A stretch of DNA of 64,000 nt from Litsea cubeba (taxonomy: Eukaryota; Streptophyta; Magnoliopsida; Laurales; Lauraceae): contig CM022951.1 in the NCBI GenBank assembly GCA_012931725.1, positions 73,010,332 through 73,074,331 of the forward strand, read 5' to 3'. The position numbers and the translations under genes were made by a program. Every line of letters begins with the position of its first letter. Within the stretch, counting starts at the first letter, position 1. A model generated the notes under the pieces. It was not told the DNA's origin. It did not search any database and saw only the letters and a list, made by a program, of their open reading frames with translations. Of this stretch, positions 11,406 to 23,239 are shown piece by piece.

Positions 11406-14400
11406 ATGAAGAAGATGTTGTTGGTGGGGTTGATGGCTCTGTTGGTGATGGGTGCTCAAGCCCTTGATCCTCAAGAATTTAGGAGACTGGCTATCACTCA
11501 CAACGTCACAAGCATCTTGGTTTTCGGGGATTCGAGTGTCGATCCTGGGAACAACAATCGACTTTCGACGACGTTCAAGAGCAATTTCCCACCCTATGGC
11601 AAGGATTTCTACAATGGCAGCTCCACTGGAAGATTCACCAATGGGAGACTACCAACAGACTTCATTGGTATGTCACCACATTATGATTGTCGAATTTTAG
11701 CAGTTGTTTATGTTATAATAGCTTGTGACAAATTAAATGAGTTATAGAGGTCTTTGTTTTATGAAGAATTTGAGTTAGTTTGTTATTTATTGTAGCGGAG
11801 GACCTGGGCTTCGGGAGAATAGTCCCAGGGTTTCTGGACAAGAGGGGTCTAAACAAGGAAGAGCTGCTGCATGGCGTTAGTTTTGCTTCTGCTGCTTCTG
11901 GTTATGACGACCTTACTGCTAACTTCACGGTATGTTTGTTTTTCTATATATATATTTTTTTCCAATGCCCTCGATCTCATGATATCATTGAATCAAAATG
12001 TTAAAAGTAGAAAATTTATCTAGATCCCATGATATCATGGGTTTTGATCCAGGCAAAAAGTAAAATAAAAAGTGTACCAAAGTGAAAACGACTCTTGTGA
12101 CATATAGAGATAGACTTTCAGTCATGAAACTAGGAATTAAGTGTTTAAAGGGTATTGAAATGTCAAAACCCCATGGTATTTTTTTCGCATTGCATTAAAA
12201 TACATGGGAATTCAATATATAGATTTTTTTTTTCAAGTGGTAAAAAATAAAGATCAAAATTGAATTTTCAAAAATAAATATTTAATAACCTTTCCTATGT
12301 ATACCTAACTTTCGGTCTCCATTCTTTACCATTCAAAAAAGAAAAACTTACCATTCAAAAAAGAAAAACTATATAATTTAATACAAACAAACATGCCCTC
12401 AATCTACAATATACGTTATGAATCAAGGGCAGGGCCGGCTCACCCTATAGGCAAGTGAAGCAAGTGGTGGGGGCCTCACCATGAGAGGGCCTCATAATTT
12501 TATTGGATTAGTAACATTAACATAATAAAACTAAAAAGAGAAAATCATGGTACATTTGAAAACCAAAATCAAACCAGAGAAGAAGATAGACGAAGAAGAA
12601 GCACAGTAAAAATAAAAATATTCTAAAACGTTTTTAAAGGTATCAAATCTCGTTGGGAATCATCTTAAATGAATTCAAATGAACTCGAGCTAGAAGAGAA
12701 AATTGATCACAATTTGACCCGTTTTCTAATGAAACTGAAATCATCGAAAAATTCCATCATTGAAAAATTTTCATAAAATCAGAATTTCAAATAAGTCCTT
12801 TGTTTTATAGAAAATACCCTGTTTTTCATAAAATGGCATTTCAAATCAACCTTGACTCATGGGGTCCACTAATTAGGATACTATTGAGTCTTTTCCAAAC
12901 TTATATATTGCTTATTGAATACTATTAACAGTACCGGTTACAGTTGTTTCCACCGAAAAAAGTTTTTCGAAATTAAAGTTAATAAAATCTTATCTATGAT
13001 CAACTATGTCAGAAGAGGGATTAAGCGGGTTAGCCATTTTATCTATTAAGAAGAAAATTTTGGAAAACCTTGAATACAAAAAATTGATCAATAAGTTTGC
13101 ATCACAAAAGGCAAGAAAGGTTAAATTCACTTAAAAAAATAAATCCCTCAACAAGCTCTAAAAAAAAAAACCAAAAAAAAAAAAAAAAAACCCAAATTTT
13201 TTTTAAGTCCGCCAATGTACTACTCATAGTGTACATTGCCGGTCCCAAATTAACCCGGATTAAGGACGAGGGTTTTCTCGTGTCACACATAGAAGCTAGG
13301 GGCCTCGTTTATACTTTCGCCTGGGGCCACATATTGTCTTGAGACGGCCCTGATCAAGGGTAAGGGTTGTGCTCGGACTGGCCCATTATCTACAGTAATG
13401 GGCCGAAGCCAATTGTGTTTTTTATTTTTTGCGTGTGCGGTTAGGTGTTATCAAAGGTGCCATCGCATGCCACTGGCCTACTGTAAGCCGTCTTTGATAA
13501 ATTCTACCTTCTCACAGCTACCATCGTCCCTGGGGCCAGTACCTTTTGAAAAAAAAAAAAGATCGAGAGATATACTTACTCATGACTTCATGAAAAGGGG
13601 AAAATATAAATAGAGAGAGAGAATCAGGCATTTAATCTAGAGCTAAAACTAACTATAAAGCCATCAAATTAAAAGTTAAGATGATAGGACGTCTGCAATT
13701 TACTTTCGATGTAACTTTATTGCACGTCAAGTAAATGGGAAAGACTTTAAGAGGACATAGATGGAAAATGCTAAAATTAGCTGAAGAAGAAATGGAATTC
13801 ATGAAGGGCGCACTCCAATATATTTGGGACAGACTTTAATGTTGAAGCAAAACCCATCAAATTGAGTTAATGGAATTCAAGTATTCATCTAATTGCAGAC
13901 CAAGTAGGTACCCACATAAGGCCCGTGCATCACGCCTTGGATTCTTTTGACATTTTGTTTGTGTGGTTGGTACTTGGTAGCAAGTTGTTACATGTGGATC
14001 TAGCTTTTTATGTATCTCTCACTTGGTTGGCAGAACGTTCTATCCATCTCAAAGCAGATTGAGTATCTAATGCATTATAAGATCCGACTGAGAGAGTTGG
14101 TGGGTCCGAAAAGGGAAGAAGAGATTGTTAGGAATGCCATTTTTATAATGAGTGCAGGTACTAATGACTTCATCCAAAACTACTATCTGTATCAGACTCG
14201 CTCAAAACAATTCACTATTGATAAGTTCGTAGATTACTTGATCACCTGCTTGGCTGCTGATATCAAGGTATTCCTCCCTTATTGTTTATGGTTCTCATAT
14301 GCATTAATCTTCGTTACGAGTTTCATTATCGTTTTGTTCATGTTTTTTTAATTTTACAATTTTGTAATTTCTAATAAACAAGAGAACACTATTGAGATAT

Positions 14401-16902
14401 ATTTAAATGATGGGACTTCTTTTTATCCAAGCTAAGGGGTTGGGACTAGGGATGTGATGGGTCCCCGATTCTCCGATTAGTCGGAGGTTCTGACTCATTA
14501 AAAACTAAGTTTGGGTCCTTATTTAGGCCAACTAAGTAAATGGGTCCGAGTTTGGGTCCTCTTTTTTTTCTCATGAACTTACCGATTTTGGTTCCGTTTC
14601 CACCTTGGTTCGGACCCGTGGACCCAGGACCTGACTCATTGCCTCAATTTTCGAGAATTTCTCTTTAAAATTAGAATTTTTATCCCATATCTTTCTCTAC
14701 GTAGACCCATACCGGGACCCAAAGTCGCCGCATATATGGTTTTGGTTTTGGGTACGATTCAACATTCTCCTTTAACGGTTCCAGGTCCAGAACCAGTGAA
14801 CTGGTCCCGAGACTGTTCCGGGTCCGGTTCCATCTTCTCCTTAACGGTTCTGGGTCCACCATGGACTAGGACCGGAACCGACCCGCTTACATCCCTAGTT
14901 GGAACATTGTGAGACTTACACATACGAGATTATGGAAACTCACATATGCAAAGAGACACAGCTCACACATGCGAAGTGTTGAGAACTCACACACGCGAGA
15001 AGATACAACTCACATATGCAAGGAGGGGGAGGCCAGGTTAGACGCTGGACCTCCCAATGAGAACTGCTACTCCTTACCTCTGGGGTAAGGAGCCTTCTCA
15101 AATTATTGTGACGTTTATGTATTAGGTGCTTTATTAATTATTATGCGCGCTTGACTCATTAAAAATGAAAGTGATATGTGGCCACCTTAGATTTTCAGAG
15201 GTGGACCTGATTAACATGGAATGAAAGGTCAACCTAACAACTCTTTTTAATTTGCCAAGCAAGCTGCCGAGTCCGAATGCTTAGTAGCATATGGCAACTG
15301 TAGCTGAAGCTGGCAATTGATTTTATTAGATAGGGTCAGAATCTGGAATACCCCATGGTGATCATGAGTGAACCATTTAAAATCCGCCCCATCACCACGG
15401 ACAGTCTGAGGAGGTTCTGATTTTTTTCATGACTTAAAAAAGAGTTCAATCTGGCACGTCCACCTACTGACCTGCGTGCTCGAAAGTGCAAATACTGATG
15501 GAAGTAGGAAGTAGGAAGTAGGAAGTAGGAAGTCTACATTCACTTGCCAAACTTATGTCTTGAAAAAAAAATGTGAGGAGATTTGTGGGTTTGGGGTTTT
15601 TCTCCATTAAAAGGTAAATCTCTTAATTGAAAGATCTGAAATACCATGAAAAACTAATTCAACGGTTTTCCATCTCATTTTATCCATATGGGTTTTCTTA
15701 AGAAATCTTTAGTTTGAACAATCTTTCAAATATTTGCAACATTATTTCTTTTAAATATTATCATGTTTGTGACACTAGTACCTCAATGGTTGGGGACCTA
15801 CCTCTTCAAGTGGCTATGTGGTTAAGGGACTTGGGCCAGGGTGTGTGATTATCTTAACAGAGGGAAGGAAAAAAAAAATTAAAAAGGAGTCCATCTTTCA
15901 TCTCTTCTTTTGTTATTAATATATCAAACACTTTTTATAATGATCAGAAAATGCATAGACTTGGAGGATCAAGATTTGCTGTGGTGGGTATGCCACCAAT
16001 TGGATGCATGCCACTTGTCAAGAATCTGAAGGGTGCGACTGGTTGCGTCGATAGTTTAAACCAAGTAGCAGCAACATTCAATTCCAAGCTCAAAGCTCAG
16101 TTGTCTGCATTGAAGACGACCTTAGACATTAAAGTTGGTTATGGTGATATATATAATGCCCTCATCAGTGCAATTAAGACTCCCACCAAATATGGTAAGC
16201 AGGCAACAACAACAAATGTAGGCCACATTAATGGAACGGGTTAGGCCCTGCTCAAGCTTGTCCAAACCCAGTAGGCCCAAGTAGTTCATTAAAAGTTAAA
16301 AGTCAGGCCCATAAAAAAAATGGGGGTCAGTGGGGACGCCTGTTTTAAGCTAACTCATTGCCATCCGTAATGTGCTGCATGTGTTGGGCCCTGCTGGGAC
16401 TTTAAAAACTCACCCAAAATCCAGCCCAACAAGGGCCAAGTTAGGGTGTGTATGAACACATGCAGGCCACTCATCCAGCACAGGCAACAACTAGCTCCAC
16501 TATTCGACCTCGGTACGCAGAAACTACAGCTGGTTGAATTACCTAATCCATCTGTCTCAAATTTGGAACTCCTCAGATCTGAAGGCTGGGCTTGTCCGAC
16601 CATGTGATCTTTTGGATTGGGCCTGATACTTGGGGTGCATGGGTGATAATTTGCTACATCCTTCATCTCAATGATTTGACATTTCTTTCTTTTCTTTTGA
16701 ACTGATGGGTGCAGGTTTTAGGGTATCTTCCAAGGGTTGTATTGGGACAGGGCAGTTCGAATTGGGTGATTTGTGCAAGGGGCAGAGCATATGTGCAGAT
16801 CCCAACCAATACGTATTCTGGGACGCTGTTCATCCAACACAAAAGATGTATAGGCTCATAGCTGATGAAGTTTTAACATCCGTAGCTAATGGGATCTTTT
16901 AG
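11406..16902 (+). CDS. GDSL esterase/lipase, copy 1 (5 exons, 354 aa)
   Basis: Exons 11406-11667, 11796-11929, 14034-14267, 15948-16194 and 16715-16902; every intron is GT-AG and phases join without a break (1065 nt including stop). The product is an SGNH-type serine hydrolase of the plant GDSL family, closest by memory to the At5g45950 type. It is probably secreted: residues 1-19 form a signal peptide ending AQA. Block I is FGDSSVDPGNNN with nucleophile Ser43; block III is GTND with Asn176; block V is DAVH with Asp329 and His332. Sequons lie at Asn33, Asn70 and Asn130. Length is typical of the family. Block II reads FASAASGYDD, with Ala121 where relatives usually have Gly. Intron 2 carries a hAT element and intron 3 a second one. 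Physiological substrate unknown. Confidence 0.93.
12430..13352 (+). mobile_element. Non-autonomous hAT element in intron 2 of GDSL gene 1
   Basis: A 923-bp element with terminal inverted repeats CAGGGCCGGCTCA / TGAGACGGCCCTG and a perfect 8-bp target duplication ATCAAGGG (12422-12429 and 13353-13360). Near its 3' end (about 12925-13130, plus strand) it keeps the end of a hAT transposase: LLTVPVTVVSTEKSFSKLKL, then an in-frame TGA at 12997-12999, then a readable C-terminus. A second copy lies at 42625-43551. The equivalent intron of GDSL gene 2 has an empty site, so this copy inserted after the segmental duplication. Confidence 0.95.
14447..14897 (+). mobile_element. hAT-type MITE in intron 3 of GDSL gene 1
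   Basis: A 451-bp element that starts TAGGGATGTGATGGGT and ends ACCCGCTTACATCCCTA. It is rich in GGTTC/GGTCC and flanked by GTTGGGAC (14439-14446) and GTTGGAAC (14898-14905), an 8-bp duplication with one change. The same insertion is present in unit 2 (28907-29343), so it predates the duplication. It is related to the 607-bp element at 23240. Confidence 0.85.
14925..15110 (-). repeat. SINE-like sequence in intron 3
   Basis: Minus-strand head resembles the SINE at 6223: a CCTTACC..AGGTAAGGAGTAGCAGTTCTCA stretch (about 15055-15095), followed by repeated CTCACATATGC-type units. No tail or target duplication is clear. The same sequence sits in unit 2 at about 29360-29545. Confidence 0.4.
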
Positions 16903-18631
16903 TTAAAATTGCATTTTCCTATTGTATCTCGTGCTGTTCACTACTATCTGGATGATTTAAACAAGGAAAGTCTTTATCTAATGAAGTCATTGTAAGTTGG
17001 ATGTCTGATTTAGAGTCGTTTAATTCGTCTGTCTCAATCGTCTGTCACTGCCCATGAAGTGGTCCATGGGGTTGTCCATGTAGCATCACTCATACAGTAA
17101 TTGAGACCCATAATCATCTGGGTCCATTAATAGTGGGCCACTAGTTGGTATGTCTTCAAGGGTTACAAATGGGTACTATTTTTTCATTTGAGGGAAATTC
17201 AGATCTATGCATATAGGATCCATCCGGAATCAGATCCTTCTATGTTCTGATATCGTATCCTAAATTTGTTGCCATGAGCTGGGTCCGAAACTAAATCCAT
17301 CACCAGAAGGGATGACCGGGAGTCAGGTCAGGCCTGAATTGGCCTAGACCTACCCGAAAGTCAACCCATTGACATAACCAGTGATCCACACTTCCACCCC
17401 ACCGAATTCTATCAAGAAGATTGAAACTAAATTCAAAAGTCTTGATGCATTGATTAAGCCACCAAATTAACATTCGGCCGCACCATGAAAGCCACCAAAC
17501 ACTCTCAAGTTTCAAATGATTCAAGTGCCCGGGAGCATGTTTTTTCTGGATTTCTTGTGCAGATGAAAATTACACGTATGCTTAAATCCTTCAAATTCAT
17601 GGAATTCAGAGCATGAATTCATGGATAGCATCAATATACAATGCAACGGTCATTACTGCAACATGAAGGATCTCATGTTGACTTGGGCCTTGGGCTGATA
17701 TACATGGAGAAACGTGTTGTTTGTTTCTCTGTTTTGTATGCAATTTCAATGAAAAGGGTGATGTTTTTCTCCTCTCAAGCTGGCTATGCTTAGGCCACAA
17801 GATTAGAAGAAACCATTTTTTCCCTCTTTTTAGAAGAGTGGAATTCTTGTGTTGAATAAACCCCAAGTTACAATCAGGTGCAATAAACTGTCTTGAAGTT
17901 TATTTCTTGAAAAGTGTTTAATATTATTTTTTTTTAAATATTTTTGTACTAAGCATATTAAATATGATTTTTATGGAACTTCTTTCAAGTTATTTTTTTT
18001 AAGCTCTTTTCGCAAAATTCCCATATGATTAATGTTTACTTGTATATGTGTATGGTTCATCTTGACACTGAGTTTGTTAAAAATATTGAACATCAATATG
18101 TATCTTTCAAACGTATGTATTTTTATTGATCAATCAGAATTGCCCTAACATAGGTTATGCAGATGTGTGTTAAAAAATGAGTTTATACATGATTGGCTTA
18201 CTGAACAATGAAAACCATCCACTTTATGCGAAAGTTTCACCAATGGGAACATGCACAAGGAAGTAGTGCATGATTTTCATTCCCCCACCATCCATAGAAG
18301 CACAGTTCGATATCCCCTGAGTTATCTCTCACACACTTCTCATGATTCGAAGGACCAAAACCCACAGTGGGGTCCGCGTAATGAAGTTTTGAGCCACTCA
18401 AAACGAACATCTCTCATGTAAATGTCCTAAGATTTCATACCAAAACAAGCTGATCCCAAACGTAGGATTGAGCATAATATTAATCAATTCATTAACCCAC
18501 ATTATCAATTATATACTTTTTTTTACCAAAAAACTAATTATATGCTTAATTTTAAATTGGGACCAACTCGTTTTGGAGTAAGATTTGAGGTAGCAAGGTG
18601 GCTGGCTCAGATTTTCATTAATGCACACATG
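16903..18631. other. 3' flank of GDSL gene 1, no further gene
   Basis: Collinear with 31369-33564 of unit 2. It lacks about 425 bp that unit 2 has between 31534 and 31958, and carries the truncated MITE at 17049. No domain-bearing frame seen. Confidence 0.5.
17049..17091 (+). mobile_element. Truncated CTACATGG MITE (right end only)
   Basis: It ends GTCCATGTAGCATCACTC, the GAG-end signature of the hairpin MITE family read on the other strand. The left end is missing at the border of a deletion relative to unit 2. The next nine bases, ATACAGTAA (17092-17100), occur once in unit 2 (31959-31967) without the element. Confidence 0.6.
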
Positions 18632-19843
18632 CAGGAGCGGAATTAGGAATTTTGTTTAGGGATGGGGGCAAAGAAAATAAAATTAAAAAATATAGTAATA
18701 AAATACGTAGTAATCAAAATATTGAAGTTATGCTTCATGTTCTTTCATTGAGTTGAAGTTATCAATTATAAATTTCTTTGCGATTTATTTTTTTAGTATA
18801 TACAATTAAATAATCCATAAAAAATTTATATTCCGTTCTGTTGTGAAATGCACTTTTAACATTCTTTATGATTGAGTCCGTAAAAAATTATCATCCATTA
18901 TGTTGCGAAATACAGTTTTTAAAATCTTCGTGGTTAAGAATGCATTAGTGTATCTACCATATATATATATATATAGACTAAAGTACAAGAAAAATATCAA
19001 TATGGATACCGATCCTTTCCTAATTCCTATGCATGTAACCTGTAAATCATAATTTTAAATGTTATTACTTAAACCCTCAAAGAAAAGTAATAACAACTCA
19101 TATTTAAAATCTAAACCATTTAAAAAGCATGGTTCCACTAGTTTTTATCTCCTTAAAATAATCTTTTTTAAGCTGATTTCTCTGGCATTGATTATAATAA
19201 TCAAAACAAAAAAAATACAACTATATTTATATATCCATGATGGATAAACTCCAATTGAGCTAAAAATTAATGTAATAGCAAGTAGACATTAATTTTAGGC
19301 AGATTAGATTTCAATATAAGCCACAAAGATTGAAAATACATAATGACATATAGTGAAATCGGTACATCTATTCAATGTGAAAAAAAATTGTAAAAGAGAA
19401 AGTGAGTTAGTCATTTTTTTTCTTTATTCATAGAATCATACCTCAAAACTTCTGCAAGTCTGTAACCTGCAACTCCTTTCAAAATATCCAACAAGAAGAC
19501 GTGATTTTTCTTCTCATCTCTTGGATCATAATATTTGGGACAAGTGTAGATAATTTAGAATGAATATTGAGAAACCTCTTCTCCAATCACCATCAAACCT
19601 TCCTTATTTGTTATCATTTCCTTCATTTTTATTCCTTTCCTCTTTTTTTTTCATTCTAAGCTTTTCCCAAAATCAGTAATATTTTTTATTATTTTTTTAG
19701 AGTCAAAACTATGTTAAATAAAGTCTTAAACATTGGAGGGGCCATCAATTAATGGATGGCCATATAATGGAAGGGCCAAAGCCATTCTTTGAGGGAAATT
19801 TCAAGATGTAAGGGGGGCCATGCCGCCCCCCGGTCTGCCTCTG
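18632..19843 (+). mobile_element. Non-autonomous hAT element, unit 1 only
   Basis: A 1212-bp AT-rich insertion with ends CAGGAGCGGAATTAGG and CCGGTCTGCCTCTG (imperfect inverted repeats) and a perfect 8-bp target duplication CACACATG (18624-18631 and 19844-19851). Unit 2 has the unoccupied site CACACATG at 33557-33564. No transposase frame is recognisable inside. The termini resemble those of the hAT relic at 52909. Confidence 0.9.
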
Positions 19844-19851
19844 CACACATG

Positions 19852-20705
19852 CCACAGCAATCACATTTTAGTCAGTTATTATTGTTTTAAGCTCTTTTTT
19901 TTTTTTTTTTCTGCATGTGTGTGTAAAACGCCCAAGAACCATTATTAACATGAAAAGTTAGATAAAGAATTAGACTGCTATGTCACTGTGTTTATTTCAA
20001 GTGTTTATTTCAACAAGACATTACCATTAGTGGCCGTCTTTATTGGAAAAAAAATATATATAGTGGCCCATCTTATCAAATGACTAGGAAGACGAATGGT
20101 TCTCCGATCCAAAGATTTTGGGCGCTCTTGCCGGCTCACTGTTTGGTGCAGAAATTCTTCATGAAAGTATTTTGGCATAAATTCCTGATCTTTGGATTTT
20201 GTCATTTTTAAGTGCAAGGGTGTGATGGATCCAACCCGTTACTTTTTCATGTAAAATGTGTGCACTCAACAAAATTGTTGAATCCATGGATTTGAGATCC
20301 CACCAAAAGATTTCATCCAGAAATGTACACTCTGGGAAGGGCAGCACTTTAATTTGAAGCTTTTGCAGGTGTCCATTAAAACTAACTAGCCCACAAGCAA
20401 TAGTTGATAGCCTCAAGGATCCCCCCTATCCTTACCTCAAATACACAACTTTTTTTTCTTGTGGGTGTAGCAACACCTAAAACATTATTTATAAAATAAC
20501 TGTACGTTGTTTTCTTCTCCTCTTGATCCATGGGTAACAAATATGTCTTTTTTTCGTTATATTTTGTCATTGTTAGAAATATCCTTATTTATTCATGAGT
20601 ATGATAAAGAAAAAAAAAGAATTAATCTAATTCAAACATATTTCTAAATTCTAAATCAAATTTTTTCAAAATTATAATTTGACTTGAATCTTAACATATC
20701 TAACA
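19852..20705. other. ERF upstream region, unit 1 copy, exon 1 deleted
   Basis: Collinear with unit 2 up to about 20540, where TGGGTAACA joins directly to the sequence that in unit 2 lies at about 35165, inside the ERF intron. About 0.9 kb, including the ERF promoter and exon 1, is absent. Confidence 0.8.
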
Positions 20706-20786
20706 GAAGGAACGAGTTCGATCGGGAGTCGAGAAAGCAGTGAGAGAAGAGAAGATGGCTATGAGGTATTTTATAGGGGTAAGGAG
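20706..20786 (+). pseudogene. ERF exon 2 stub (truncated pseudogene)
   Basis: It matches the start of exon 2 of the intact ERF gene at 35326 (AAGGAACGAGTTCG...GCAGTGAGAGAAGAGAAG). A 4-base insertion (ATCG) after GAGTTCG shifts the frame, and the match ends at about 20786, a few codons into the AP2 domain. Exon 1 is missing. The stub marks the duplication breakpoint and cannot encode a DNA-binding protein. Confidence 0.9.
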
Positions 20787-21920
20787 AATTCTCATTTTAG
20801 ATTTCAATAACAAGTTAAAGAATTAAAATTAGGAGAATTGTGTGAATTGAAAAGAAGAGAGTACACATCCTAAACCTTTGGTTCATGAAATTCACAAAAT
20901 TGGCTGAAAGTAATATATATCATTTTGGCTACCCATAAAAAAACAACTTCCTCCCAACTTCACTACAAAAATTGATTAAGCTGGTATGGGTCGAAATAAA
21001 ATCACATTATTGTAGCTACACAATAGAATTAATTCTGAACTTCATTAGGCATCCAAGTACTTTAGTCAAACTCCCTATACCACAGATGAAAAAGCTGACC
21101 ATCTCTACAACCATCCAACCATGCACCCATAGATGTTGTCCCCATAGTTTGGTTTTTGAAAAGCTTGCACTTCTAGTTATTCTAAAAGTTGTTGAAGATT
21201 TTGATCATCCTTATGAATCTTTAAAAGGAAAAAGGATTTTTCTTTCAATCACATAAAACATACAATAATCCTTTACAAATTGTGCCACTCTACCAATTTA
21301 CAAGTGGGTACATAAATAGGAATACGTCAATCCAGTAATCTAATATGGATGTGCCAATTGTGTGCAATTTTTCTTTTGTGACATCGACTTTTGTTTAGGC
21401 TACTATAATAGGTAGCATGTATACTCACCAACCGACTGTGTTTTGGAAATTAAGGGCTCAAGTTAGCAATCTTTAACTTCCTAGTTGGGTTAGGGCTCAG
21501 AATGTCAGTCAAATTCATTATACTATTTATTTATTTGGTAAAAAGAATTTATCTATAGTTGATTTCAGGTTTATTCTATACATGTTGCCCACAATATTCA
21601 ACATGGCTCCAACTTGACCTCTCACCTATTGCCATCCCAATTCCCAAATGTGAACTACAGGACTAGTATCATAGACCCCCTCCAAAATTTGGAAAATATC
21701 AGGTTCTATTTGCTGCGTTTTAGTCTATATATTGTCTTCCATTATTAACACAATTAATTAATGAAAACGGGAAAAGGAAAACTATATATCTCTATAATCT
21801 CACAACAACATCACAATTAATTTTTACAATATTTACATAAAATATATGTAAATCTTAGAATTTTTTAAAGTTTTAGTATTTTAAATATACTTTAAAATAT
21901 CTTAGTTTTTAATTATTTTT
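20787..21920. other. Spacer between the two duplicated units
   Basis: 1.13 kb present once in the window, AT-rich, with no gene recognised. Filler DNA captured at the junction, or the remainder of a longer unit. Confidence 0.5.
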
Positions 21921-22066
21921 AGGGATTTTTTTTTTAAAAATAAACGGCAGGGAAAGAGAAACATCAAAATAACTCTAAACTCCCTCTTGATTTAACTCTG
22001 TATTTGTTACAATGATTATGATGTGAACTCAACCTTCACCAGCAGCAATACTGCCATAACTCTATA

Positions 22067-22165
22067 TGGACGTACTGAGGGGTCGGTCCAAAAACCGACC
22101 CCCTTGTTCCTCCTCATCCAAATATCTCCATATTTGGATGAGGACCTAGGGGTATGTCCATGTAG
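22067..22165 (+). mobile_element. Diverged CTACATGG-like hairpin insertion
   Basis: About 100 bp absent from unit 1, with ends CTATATGGACGTAC and GTATGTCCATGTAG (12 of 14 paired). Two perfect inner hairpins lie inside: GGGGTCGGT/ACCGACCCC (22079-22102) and a 15-bp stem with a CTCC loop (22111-22144). The flanks do not show a clean 9-bp duplication, so family membership is tentative. Confidence 0.55.
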
Positions 22166-22224
22166 CATGGCCGGGCATTTAATCCTTGAATGTACTATTT
22201 CTTCCTGTCAATTGCCATTGAATG

Positions 22225-22259
<35 letters not shown>

Positions 22260-22556
22260 CTTTTTGTCTCCAATCTACTTTCCGAGTAATTAGTGGTTGT
22301 TGTTTTTAGGTAGAAATCATTAGTGGTAGTTGAGTACTGATTACGACCATTAACAGAAGACTAGCGAAGATAGTCATCCCCCTCCGTTGGTCTCTAGAAC
22401 AACACTGTCTTCAATGGACTCTGTGTATATACTGCAATATCCAATTCCTCCATTTTACCAATGCCTAGTTTGGATATGAATTTGTGGATTTTGAGCGTGC
22501 TGCACTAAATTTACCTTTAAATCATGTGTAATAGGAAACTAATTGATGGCAGTGGC

Positions 22557-22795
22557 GAATAAGGGGTAGCTAAGTTGGTTGGCCATCCCACATCTTATTT
22601 GGCGGCACAAGGATCGATCGAGTATGCTACTTTTTCCACTTGTTGGGGCTTCTCTTCTTATGTGTAGGTTCTCCCTCCATAGGGTTCTCCCTCCAACTTG
22701 TATGGATTTTTCTTCCCAGGTGTGTAGGCTATCTTGGGCTCGAGTCCTTTGCTTAGTGCTTAGGTGGGAAACCAATGAAAAAAAAAAATGGATTT
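22557..22795 (+). repeat. SINE with A-rich tail, unit 2 copy
   Basis: Orthologous to 5280-5497, with flanking imperfect repeats at 22544 and 22796. Its 3' half was later duplicated in tandem. Confidence 0.6.
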
Positions 22796-23040
22796 TGTTG
22801 GCAAAGAACAAAAACAACTGTCATTCAAGGTAATTCAACTTACTTAGAAGCCACTAGACACTTTCTTCCCCCCCGATGGATTTTTCTTCCCAGGTGTGTA
22901 GGCTATCTTGGGCTCGAGTCCTTTGCTTAGTGCTTAGGTGGGAAACCAATGAAAAAAAAAATGGATTTTATTGGCAAAGAACAAAAACAACTGTCATTCA
23001 AGGTAATTCAACTTACTTAGAAGCCACTAGACACTTTCTT
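22703..23040 (+). repeat. 173-bp tandem duplication
   Basis: The block starting ATGGATTTTTCTTCCCAGG at 22703 is repeated from 22877 with few changes. The second copy ends at the poly(C) tract. Unit 1 has the block once, so the duplication is younger than the segmental event. Confidence 0.88.
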
Positions 23041-23060
23041 CCCCCCCCCCCCCCCCCCCC
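23041..23060 (+). repeat. Poly(C) tract, 20 C
   Basis: An uninterrupted C run. The first tandem copy has 7 C at the same place (22869-22875) and unit 1 has only CC after a T run, so the tract expanded here. Confidence 0.9.
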
Positions 23061-23239
23061 TAGGCCTCGATGCTGAATTGTGCATTAACGAAATCAATTG
23101 CTTTCGATTTACAATCAATTTGGTTTTTAATTTAATTGCACGTAGCTTTGTTAACATGTAAATCCAGTGGACGTAAGGTTATTCAAACACGTGAACTATG
23201 AATTCACACAGTGCAGTGAGCCGTATGCAGGGTTGGAAC

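Larger units (their letters stand above)
4763..20786 (+). repeat. Segmental tandem duplication, unit 1
   Basis: This segment is collinear with 21921-35401. Matching anchors include AAATAAACGGCAGGGAAAG (4778 and 21938), two SINEs, all five GDSL exons with their introns, the 3' flank and the start of an ERF exon. The units differ by insertions: about 3.8 kb unique here between roughly 6.8 and 10.65 kb, and hAT elements at 12430 and 18632. Unit 1 has also lost about 425 bp near 17048 and about 0.9 kb containing ERF exon 1 near 20540. Confidence 0.92.
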
